Below are positions 1 through 5,271 of a DNA stretch of 11,578 nt, piece after piece. The translations under genes were made by a program, and so were the position numbers. Position 1 is the first letter of the stretch. Every line of letters starts with the position of its first letter. Below the pieces are notes generated by a model, which had not been told where the DNA came from, did no database searches, and saw nothing but the letters and a program-made list of their open reading frames with translations. This DNA comes from JBGPMO01 sp041487075 (lineage in GTDB: Bacteria > Patescibacteriota > Minisyncoccia > UBA6257 > 1-14-0-10-40-38), in the NCBI GenBank assembly GCA_041487075.1, contig JBGPMO010000013.1, positions 1 through 11,578 on the forward strand, written 5' to 3'.

Positions 1-158
1 GAGGCCAGTCCCGCCACCTTGCAATTCATTGCAAGACACCACAGAAAAATACTCTTTTCATTAAGAGAAAGAAAAATCCGGCGCGCGCAAAATGAAAAGA
101 GCAAAGAGTATTTTTCTGTGGTGTGGCGAGCGGAGCGAGCGGTGGCGGGGCTGGCTTC
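1..158. repeat. Long imperfect inverted repeat (REP/MITE-like element)
   Basis: Three nested arms are visible. Positions 1-18 pair with 141-158 (16 of 18 complementary). Positions 36-51 pair perfectly with 109-124, and 52-62 pair perfectly with 91-101 once 102-108 is bulged out. The terminal loop is 63-90. The left internal loop holds TTGCAA/TTGCAA (19-24, 29-34) and the right one a GC-rich GCGAGCG/GAGCGAGC motif. The whole could fold as a ~158-nt cruciform or RNA hairpin. It begins exactly at the window edge, so its true left end and any target-site duplication cannot be seen. No transposase lies nearby. It may be a non-autonomous mobile element or an intergenic repeat. Confidence 0.7.
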
Positions 159-321
159 CTCATTGGGGGTTCTCCGCAAAATGGGTTCTAACTTTTTCAA
201 ACAAACACCACATTAAGTTCATCGGGACAAAGGGCTCGGAAACGCATTACAAACATTCGATATAAGGTGTTATACTATAGTAATAAAAGGTCGAACATAA
301 CTGATTTTACCTCAATATTAT
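159..321. other. Non-coding gap before the secreted-protein gene
   Basis: Apart from the promoter at 247-276 I see no gene, RNA or repeat here. A weak open frame starting inside the inverted repeat (19-216) is not convincing as a gene. The last 38 bases before the ATG at 322 hold no Shine-Dalgarno-like purine run. Confidence 0.5.
247..276 (+). promoter_or_regulatory. Extended -10 promoter of the 322 gene
   Basis: The -10 is TATACT (271-276), preceded by TG at 268-269, giving the extended form TGTTATACT. A weak -35, TTACAA (247-252), sits 18 bp upstream. Transcription would start near 283, leaving a leader of about 39 nt without a Shine-Dalgarno. The same extended -10 hexamer precedes the gene at 975. 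Confidence 0.6.
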
Positions 322-864
322 ATGAAAAAAGTATTCATCGCTTCGTTATTCACCGTGGCCTTGATCGGCAGTGTGGGGCTTTCGGCTATGGCGCAAACCT
401 TATCTCCTTATCCGGGAAACGGAGGCGGTACCGGCGTCACTGGAACCCGTGTTAATCCGCCTACCGTCACCGGCATCAAAGTTACGCCCGGAGGCACTAT
501 GACGCTCAAGGGCTTGCAGAGTCTGACCCCTGCAGACAGCCAATGTCTTATCACCGCCATTGATACGCGCGATACCCTGCTTGCAGGCGCACTCCAGACC
601 TTTGACGCGGCAATGATTTCGAACTATCGAACCCGTAACACTGCCCTGAAAGCCGCGCTCGTGCTCACTGACACCGGGGCTCGGGCAGCGGGAGTTTCTG
701 CGGCAAGCGTAGCATTCCGTATAGGAACGATGCGTGCCCGCGTAGAATGGCAGAAAAGCCGGCAGACAGCTTGGGAAGGATTTGCGGCTGATCGAAAGGC
801 GTGCGGCGCTTCGATAGATACGAGCTTCGCAACTGGACGGATGACTGACGATGTGAATCAATAA
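322..864 (+). CDS. Secreted helical protein of unknown function (180 aa)
   Basis: Residues 1-24 form a typical signal peptide: MKK, a hydrophobic core, and an AMA cleavage site before Gln25. The protein is therefore exported and probably soluble or wall-associated, with no second membrane segment. Residues 26-62 are Gly/Pro/Thr-rich and look unstructured. Residues 65-162 look mostly helical, with many Ala, Arg and Thr, and are bracketed by the only two cysteines, Cys75 and Cys161, which could form a disulfide outside the cell. The pattern of a Cys-flanked Ala/Arg-rich helical region ending in DRKACG resembles small secreted proteins I associate with Parcubacteria; that is memory, not a search. 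It has its own promoter and terminator and so is monocistronic. The ATG is chosen because it begins the signal peptide. No enzymatic motif is visible. Confidence 0.85.
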   Translation: MKKVFIASLFTVALIGSVGLSAMAQTLSPYPGNGGGTGVTGTRVNPPTVTGIKVTPGGTMTLKGLQSLTPADSQCLITAIDTRDTLLAGALQTFDAAMISNYRTRNTALKAALVLTDTGARAAGVSAASVAFRIGTMRARVEWQKSRQTAWEGFAADRKACGASIDTSFATGRMTDDVNQ

Positions 865-885
865 GATAATTTCTTGCTACTCTGA

Positions 886-923
886 ACCCAAAAGCCCCGC
901 CGGAGCGGGGCTTTTGGGTCTTT
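886..923 (+). terminator. Strong intrinsic terminator after the secreted-protein gene
   Basis: A perfect 15-bp stem (886-900 with 905-919) carries the GC-rich core AGCCCCGC/GCGGGGCT around the loop CGGA, then a short TCTTT tail. It follows the stop at 862-864 by 21 nt and separates this gene from the promoter of the next one. Confidence 0.88.
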
Positions 924-938
924 AAGCCCTGCGCCCTC

Positions 939-968
939 TTTATTGCCCGAGGGCATGCATGGTATACT
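939..968 (+). promoter_or_regulatory. Extended -10 promoter giving a leaderless protease mRNA
   Basis: TGGTATACT (960-968) is an extended -10. Its hexamer ends 6 nt before the ATG at 975, so the expected start of transcription is the A of the start codon. The -35 is poor (TTTATT, 939-944, 18-bp spacer), as is usual when an extended -10 is present. The spacer contains a small perfect inverted repeat TGCCC-GA-GGGCA (944-955), a possible operator. Confidence 0.65.
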
Positions 969-974
969 TTCAGT

Positions 975-2024
975 ATGGAACGAACCCCTATTATCGAAAC
1001 CGTAAGAAAAGTAATGCCCGCAGTCGTCTCTATCGCGATTGCAAAGAGTCTTGCATCAATCGAAAAAGAAATTCCTCCTGACCTCGCGCCCATGCTGCCG
1101 TTCCATGACGGCCACCTGCAAATCCCTGACGAAATGATGGATCGTAAAGGCATGGTAAAAATCGGCGGCGGATCAGGATTTATTGTTGATCCTTCAGGGA
1201 TTATCGTTACCAACAAGCATGTCGTTGCCGACAAAGATGCGGAGTATACCGTCATTTCCGACAGCGGAGAAAGATTTGCGGCTCAAATTCTTGCCCGTGA
1301 CCCTATGGATGACGTCGCTCTCGTAAAGATCACTGGCCGAAATCTTCCCTTTGTAAAACTCGGCGATTCGTCAAAAACAGACCTTGGCGAAACCGTGCTT
1401 GCAATCGGGAACGCGCTTGGCCTTTTTAAAAATACCGTTTCCAAAGGCATTATCTCCGGACTTTCACGATCGCTCCGCGCAGCGTCAGAAATGGACTCAA
1501 AGCCAACCATGCAGGAACTCCGCGGCCTCATACAGACGGATGCCGCGATTAACCCGGGGAACTCGGGCGGCCCGCTCGTAAACGTTTTAGGCGAAGCCAT
1601 CGGCATCAACGCGGCAATCGTCTTTGGCGCACAAAACCTCGGCTTCGCGATTCCCATCAATGCGGTAAAGCGCGACCTGCTTGACTTGAAAGAACACGGC
1701 CGCATCCGCCGGCCCCTCTTGGGGCTCCGTTACGTTATGATTGATACCGGCATGAAAGACCGGATGAAACTTTCGGTGGATTCGGGCGCAATGATCGTAG
1801 GGCAAATGCCGCATGCGCAAGCGATTATTCCGGATTCCCCTGCTGACAAAGCAGGCCTCAAAGAGAAAGACATTATCCTCGAATGTAACGGCGAAAAACT
1901 TACCTCCGACCGGAATATCCAAGACTTTTTGGAAGAACGAGAGGTGGGCGATATCTTGAACCTTCGCGTGCTCCGCGGGAAAAAAGAGTTTGGGGCAAAA
2001 GTGGTGCTTGCGGAACGAAAATAG
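975..2024 (+). CDS. HtrA/Deg-type trypsin-like serine protease with PDZ domain, no membrane anchor
   Basis: This is a chymotrypsin-fold serine protease of the HtrA type (349 aa). The catalytic triad is visible: His82 in TNKHVV, Asp113 in DPMDDVALVKI, and Ser197 in NPGNSGGPL. The protease domain spans about 8-240. A single PDZ domain covers about 246-345, with SPADKAGLKEKDIILECNGE as its core. HtrA proteins degrade or refold damaged proteins, and the PDZ domain binds substrate C-termini or tunes activity. Most HtrA proteins are exported or membrane-anchored, but this one begins directly with ERTPIIETVRKVMPAVVSI and has neither signal peptide nor transmembrane helix, so it is predicted to be cytosolic. 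An extra segment (about 27-60) precedes the first protease strands. The start is fixed by the promoter, which leaves no room for an upstream start on this transcript. The mRNA is probably leaderless. It stands alone between a terminator and a convergent operon. Confidence 0.93.
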   Translation: MERTPIIETVRKVMPAVVSIAIAKSLASIEKEIPPDLAPMLPFHDGHLQIPDEMMDRKGMVKIGGGSGFIVDPSGIIVTNKHVVADKDAEYTVISDSGERFAAQILARDPMDDVALVKITGRNLPFVKLGDSSKTDLGETVLAIGNALGLFKNTVSKGIISGLSRSLRAASEMDSKPTMQELRGLIQTDAAINPGNSGGPLVNVLGEAIGINAAIVFGAQNLGFAIPINAVKRDLLDLKEHGRIRRPLLGLRYVMIDTGMKDRMKLSVDSGAMIVGQMPHAQAIIPDSPADKAGLKEKDIILECNGEKLTSDRNIQDFLEEREVGDILNLRVLRGKKEFGAKVVLAERK

Positions 2025-2040
2025 AAAAATAACGAATCGT

Positions 2041-2057
2041 AAAAAAGCTTAAAAAGC
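2041..2057 (-). terminator. Weak hairpin with U-run at the end of the leuS operon
   Basis: Read on the - strand, GCTT-TTT-AAGC (2057-2047) is followed at once by six T residues (2046-2041). A 4-bp stem is short for an intrinsic terminator. No better candidate lies between this convergent pair of genes; on the + strand a T-rich run (2062-2074) follows at some distance. Confidence 0.3.
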
Positions 2058-2072
2058 CTGCATTTTTATTTT

Positions 2073-2222
2073 TTACTGCTTCAAAAATTTCTCCCCCACA
2101 GTTGCGGACCAGAGGTCTACGTTTTTATTCAAATCTTTAAAAGCTGTTTTGCCGTGATACAAACTAAAAAGAAGCACGACAGTCAGCAAACACAAAAGAA
2201 TAACACTTTTGATGTGCCCCAT
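2073..2222 (-). CDS. Small single-pass membrane protein downstream of leuS (49 aa)
   Basis: This short frame begins with ATG 8 nt after the leuS stop and ends with TAA at 2073-2075. The translation starts MGHIKSVILLCLLTVVLLF and continues to a polar tail. Residues 5-22 are a clear hydrophobic segment after a short basic N-terminus, so it is either an inner-membrane anchor or an uncleaved signal. The remaining 27 residues (about 23-49) are charged and amphipathic, with Trp38 and the ending GEKFLKQ. No lipobox is apparent: Cys11 sits inside the hydrophobic run without the usual context. It is co-directional with leuS and close enough to be co-transcribed. I see no Shine-Dalgarno, but most genes here lack one. 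I do not recognise the family; the main risk is that it is a chance frame. Confidence 0.6.
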   Translation of the reverse strand: MGHIKSVILLCLLTVVLLFSLYHGKTAFKDLNKNVDLWSATVGEKFLKQ

Positions 2223-2230
2223 ATCGTTTC

Positions 2231-4654
2231 TTAAATGACAAAGTTAATAAGCCTGCCGGGAACAAAAATAATTTTTTTCGGCTTTCCGCTTATAAACGAT
2301 TTCACTTTTTCGCTTGCGAGCGCGAGTTTTTCGGCTTCTCCTTGCGAAATACCTTTGCTCGCTATCACAATATTGCGGACTTTCCCATTAACCTGAATCA
2401 CGAGTTGGACGGTTTCGTCATACATCAATTTCGCATCATACTCCGGCCACGGCTCGAAATCGAGCATGGTATCGTGCTTCAATCGTGACCATAACTCCTG
2501 CCCGAGGTGCGGTGCAAAAGGATGGATAAGTTTCACGATATCTTCAAGGTTGCTCGCCGCGATTGGCTTCACGCCAATCTCATTCAAAAGAATCATCAGC
2601 GCAGAGATCGCCGTATTAAACTTGAATGCGGCAATATCATCCCCTACTTTTTTAATGGTTTTATGAATAAAAGAAAGCGATTCTTTTTGAGTCGTTTTTG
2701 CTTTTGCCTCAATCCCTTCTAAAACAAAATTCACAAAGCGTTTCAAAAACCGCTCTGCGCCGATAACGCCCCTTGGGTCCCACGGCTGGCCATCTTCAAA
2801 CGGCCCCATAAACATTTCGTAAAGGCGTACTGCGTCCGCGCCGAACTCGGCAACGATGTCATCCGGATTCACCACATTGCCGCGGCTCTTAGACATCTTC
2901 TGCCCGTCACTTCCCTGAATCAACCCTACATGACGAAGCTTTAAAAATGGCTCACTGAAGCTAAGATATCCTTCGTCTTGTAAAAATTTAGTAATGAAAC
3001 GTGAATACAAAAGGTGAAGTACGGTATGCTCGGCGCCAATCACATAGAGATCAACCGGGAGCCAATGTTTTGCCTTCGCCTTATCAAAAGGCTCTTTTTC
3101 ATTTTTCGGATCAGTATAGCGGAGGTAATACCACGAAGAATCAACAAACGTATCGAGCGTTTCAGAATCCCGCCGTGCAGTAACGCCACATTTCGGACAT
3201 TTCACTTTGATAAACTTCTCCGAACTTGCAAGTGGCGGCACGCCTTTCGGGCGATATTCTTTTAACCTTGGCAGTTCAACGGGTAAATCCTTTTCCGGTA
3301 CTGGATTGATACCGCAGGCATCACAATGAATCATCGGAATCGGAACTCCCCAATACCGCTGACGCGACACTGACCAATCCCGCAGACGATATTGAATCTT
3401 TTTCACGCCACCGCTTATTTTCAACGCCTCGTCCCAAGAGATAAGCGTTTTGACCGCAATCGGCAAATGGAATTTTTCTGCAAATTCCTTGTCCCGCTCG
3501 TCGTGCGCTGGCACTGCCATAATGGCGCCCGTGCCATAACTCCCTAACACGTAATCCGCGATCCAAATCGGAATTTCTTCTTTCGTTGCTGGGTTTATAG
3601 CTCTGATTCCTTTTAATTCAATGCCGGTTTTTCCTTGCCCTTCCGAAGCTTTATGCGAAGGAGGGTCTTGCGCGCCCGCCATGCGCATTAATTCGGTTTT
3701 ATGACTCGCTTGAGCGATATATTTTTCTACTTCTTCCCAATTTACGATTTGCGATTTGCACTTTGCGATAAGCCCATGCTCCGGCGCCAACACTAAATAC
3801 GTCGCTCCGAAAAGCGTGTCAGGACGGGTGGTAAAGACTTCGATTTCTCCCAAATCTTGTTTAAAGTTTAAAGTTTTAAGTTTAAAGTTTATTAGTGCTC
3901 CTTCGCTTTTTCCAATCCAATCTTCTTGTCGCTTTATGGTCGCCGCGGGCCAACCTGCCCCGGCCAAACGAATTTCTTCGTTTGCGTCGGGGTCAACTAG
4001 GTTCAAGTCCTCAAGCAATCGTTCGGCGTAGTCGGTGATTTTCAAAAACCACTGCTCCATTTCCCGTTGCTCCACGGGCGTTTCGCATCGTTCACATACC
4101 CCCACCGTATCTTGCGATTTGCCCTTTGCGATTTGCTTCTGGATGACCTGTTCATTCGCAAGCACGGTTTGGTCTTTCGGGCACCAATTCACTTTTGCCT
4201 TTGCCCGATATGCTAATCCCTTCTCCCAAAGCTTAATAAAGAGCCACTGGGTCCAGCGGTAATAATCAGGAGAGGCAGTGTTAATTTCGCGATCCCAATC
4301 ATAGGAAAGACCAAACATCTGCACCTGCCGCTTAAAATTCTTAATGTTCTCTTCGGCAACTTCTTGGGGCGCCTTGCCTACCTTAATCGCATAGTTTTCT
4401 GTGGGGAGCCCAAACGCGTCCCAGCCCATGGTATAGAGCACTTCCTTCCCTTGCATACGCATAAAACGCGCGTGAATATCCTCGGCAATATAGCCCTTCG
4501 GATGCCCCACATGGAGGCCGGCGGCCGAAGGATACGGAAACGTCTCTAATTGGTAAAACTTTGGCTTTTTTGATTTCTCGCTCGCGGCGAAAACTTTTTC
4601 TTGAAGCCACCGCTTCTGCCACTTCTTTTCAATTTTCTTGTGATCGTACTTCAT
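2231..4654 (-). CDS. leuS: Leucyl-tRNA synthetase with altered CP1/editing domain
   Basis: This class I synthetase charges tRNA-Leu with leucine (807 aa; typical bacterial LeuRS about 860). The Rossmann-fold signatures are intact: HVGH (48-51) in PYPSAAGLHVGHPKGY and KMSKS (586-590). The CP1 editing region carries TTRPDT (275-280) and AHDERD (383-388). Cys444/447 and Cys486/489 form the usual zinc site before DTFVDSSWYYLRY; the first zinc cluster keeps Cys158, 187 and 190 but has CPKD instead of CPxC. The C-terminal tRNA-binding domain (about 620-807) is present. Oddities: three heptad-repeat inserts (about 171-185, 255-266, 296-303) and a palindrome-encoded insert (330-340), and only about 22 residues between FHLPI and YRLRDW, where bacterial LeuRS normally has about 60. 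Transcription appears leaderless, so no T-box is possible. It heads an operon with the 49-aa gene. Confidence 0.97.
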   Translation of the reverse strand: MKYDHKKIEKKWQKRWLQEKVFAASEKSKKPKFYQLETFPYPSAAGLHVGHPKGYIAEDIHARFMRMQGKEVLYTMGWDAFGLPTENYAIKVGKAPQEVAEENIKNFKRQVQMFGLSYDWDREINTASPDYYRWTQWLFIKLWEKGLAYRAKAKVNWCPKDQTVLANEQVIQKQIAKGKSQDTVGVCERCETPVEQREMEQWFLKITDYAERLLEDLNLVDPDANEEIRLAGAGWPAATIKRQEDWIGKSEGALINFKLKTLNFKQDLGEIEVFTTRPDTLFGATYLVLAPEHGLIAKCKSQIVNWEEVEKYIAQASHKTELMRMAGAQDPPSHKASEGQGKTGIELKGIRAINPATKEEIPIWIADYVLGSYGTGAIMAVPAHDERDKEFAEKFHLPIAVKTLISWDEALKISGGVKKIQYRLRDWSVSRQRYWGVPIPMIHCDACGINPVPEKDLPVELPRLKEYRPKGVPPLASSEKFIKVKCPKCGVTARRDSETLDTFVDSSWYYLRYTDPKNEKEPFDKAKAKHWLPVDLYVIGAEHTVLHLLYSRFITKFLQDEGYLSFSEPFLKLRHVGLIQGSDGQKMSKSRGNVVNPDDIVAEFGADAVRLYEMFMGPFEDGQPWDPRGVIGAERFLKRFVNFVLEGIEAKAKTTQKESLSFIHKTIKKVGDDIAAFKFNTAISALMILLNEIGVKPIAASNLEDIVKLIHPFAPHLGQELWSRLKHDTMLDFEPWPEYDAKLMYDETVQLVIQVNGKVRNIVIASKGISQGEAEKLALASEKVKSFISGKPKKIIFVPGRLINFVI
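3638..3665. repeat. REP-like palindrome inside leuS
   Basis: CCTTC (3639-3643) and GAAGG (3657-3661) flank the palindromic AAGCTT (3646-3651). In the leuS frame the segment reads DPPSHKASEGQ (residues 330-340), a stretch with no counterpart in typical LeuRS between the TELMRMA and KTGI segments. The motif family (AAGCTT core between CCTTCG-like arms) resembles intergenic palindromes I recall from CPR genomes. Confidence 0.55.
3742..3769. repeat. 7-bp degenerate tandem array B in leuS
   Basis: Four consecutive heptads on the + strand are TTACGAT, TTGCGAT, TTGCACT, TTGCGAT. The 21-bp core 3749-3769 matches 4112-4132 at 20 of 21 positions and is read in the same frame, giving IAKCKSQ (residues 296-302). 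Confidence 0.75.
3860..3890. repeat. 7-bp tandem array TTTAAAG in leuS
   Basis: The heptads TTTAAAG, TTTAAAG, TTTTAAG, TTTAAAG and a final TTT run without interruption, with one mismatch in 31 bases. They encode INFKLKTLNFKQ (residues 255-266) at the start of the editing domain. Confidence 0.85.
4112..4139. repeat. 7-bp degenerate tandem array A in leuS
   Basis: The heptads are TTGCGAT, TTGCCCT, TTGCGAT, TTGCTTC. They encode KQIAKGKSQ within residues 171-185, between the first zinc-site residue Cys158 and the CERC pair at 187-190, where LeuRS proteins normally have only two or three residues. Confidence 0.8.
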
Positions 4655-4661
4655 CTCGTAA

Positions 4662-4690
4662 ATTCTATCTCACTCAAGCGCTTTTCTCAA
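4662..4690 (-). promoter_or_regulatory. leuS promoter, leaderless geometry
   Basis: On the - strand TTGAGA (4690-4685) and TAGAAT (4667-4662) are separated by exactly 17 bp; each box matches consensus at 5 of 6 positions. The -10 ends 7 nt before the ATG at 4654, so transcription should start at or within one base of the start codon. Confidence 0.8.
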
Positions 4691-4691
4691 T

Positions 4692-4721
4692 TTGACGCTT
4701 ATGATAATTTCCTGATACGAT
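4692..4721 (+). promoter_or_regulatory. Divergent promoter of the 4772 gene
   Basis: TTGACG (4692-4697, 5 of 6) is followed 18 bp later by TACGAT (4716-4721), extended by TG at 4713-4714. The predicted start is near 4728, leaving a leader of about 44 nt that holds the Shine-Dalgarno. The -35 box lies 1 bp from the -35 of the opposing leuS promoter. Confidence 0.65.
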
Positions 4722-4758
4722 ATCTTCGTTCTTTGAAACAAAATAATCTCAACAAAAA

Positions 4759-4764
4759 AAGGAG
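4759..4764 (+). promoter_or_regulatory. Shine-Dalgarno AAGGAG that fixes the GTG start at 4772
   Basis: AAGGAG lies 7 nt before GTG 4772. The longer open frame back to 4601 would run antisense through the start of leuS and through both promoters, with no Shine-Dalgarno at its ATG. This is the only canonical Shine-Dalgarno I found ahead of a gene in the window. Confidence 0.8.
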
Positions 4765-4771
4765 TGAGATA

Positions 4772-5227
4772 GTGATTCAAACCACCTATGAACGGAGGGC
4801 TCCGGAGCGAAAACGTCTCCTCGTAGAGACCTTAGAGAGAATTGCGAGCATCTGCGAAAGACACTTCACCTATCCCGTATGCGGCGGTATTCAATTCGGG
4901 AAAAAAATAAGATTTAGTGATTGGCAGTATGACAAGGAAATCCAAGAGTTGGTGTTCTGCGTATGCGAAGTGGTGCAAAGACGCAAATTCTGGGGCATAT
5001 GGCCGAGTGAAAAACGAATTCCCATCTGCCTTATCGAAATAACCAGAGATACCTTCTCTGAAGAACATCCCGAACTCAAGCTTCTCCTCTTCCCACGGCA
5101 ATCAACTTCCGATGAGTATAAGATATTCGGCTTGATCCAACAAAACCTGTGGCGTTTCGCCGAAAGTATTGGATCGGAAAAGTTTCCGTTCGAAAAAGTG
5201 TTTCCCAAACACAGCATCGAACCGTGA
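4772..5227 (+). CDS. Hypothetical cytosolic protein (151 aa)
   Basis: The GTG start is supported by AAGGAG 7 nt upstream and by the promoter at 4692-4721. The protein has no signal peptide or membrane helix. The N-terminus (about 1-30) is basic and probably helical (YERRAPERKRLLVETLERI). The middle holds alternating hydrophobic stretches: ELVFCVCEVVQRRKFWGIW, and further on IPICLIEITRDTF. A hydrophobic LKLLLFP strand follows, and the C-terminal third contains a helical IFGLIQQNLWRFAESIG. This reads like a compact alpha/beta domain. I do not recognise the family and see no catalytic motif. It is a single-gene transcription unit, divergent from leuS, ended by a strong terminator. It is unusual here in having a real leader with a Shine-Dalgarno, which may point to different translational control or a different origin; base composition gives no obvious sign of transfer. 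Confidence 0.82.
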   Translation: MIQTTYERRAPERKRLLVETLERIASICERHFTYPVCGGIQFGKKIRFSDWQYDKEIQELVFCVCEVVQRRKFWGIWPSEKRIPICLIEITRDTFSEEHPELKLLLFPRQSTSDEYKIFGLIQQNLWRFAESIGSEKFPFEKVFPKHSIEP

Positions 5228-5237
5228 GGCGGCCTCT

Positions 5238-5271
5238 GACCCGTCTGCATAAACCAGGCGGGTCTTTTTTT
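5238..5271 (+). terminator. Strong intrinsic terminator after the 4772 gene
   Basis: A 10-bp stem, GACCCGTCTG with CAGGCGGGTC (5238-5247 with 5255-5264, one G-U), surrounds a 7-nt loop and is followed by seven T residues (5265-5271). The T-run overlaps the stop codon of the convergent tatD gene. Read on the other strand the hairpin lacks a T-run, so it is directional. Confidence 0.92.

Noticed and set aside
19..216. 65-aa open frame at the left end
   Set aside because: It lies across the inverted repeat, its product is a basic, low-information sequence with no recognisable domain, and no promoter or Shine-Dalgarno supports it.
400..1255. Two overlapping - strand frames (400-861, 665-1255) antisense to the secreted-protein and protease genes
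   Set aside because: Both are shadows of well-supported + strand genes; the second runs through the terminator and the protease promoter.
4601..4771. N-terminal extension of the 4772 gene starting at ATG 4601
   Set aside because: It would be antisense to the leuS start and would cover both divergent promoters; GTG 4772 has an ideal Shine-Dalgarno instead.
4652..4771. T-box riboswitch upstream of leuS
   Set aside because: The predicted start of transcription coincides with the start codon, leaving no leader for a riboswitch.
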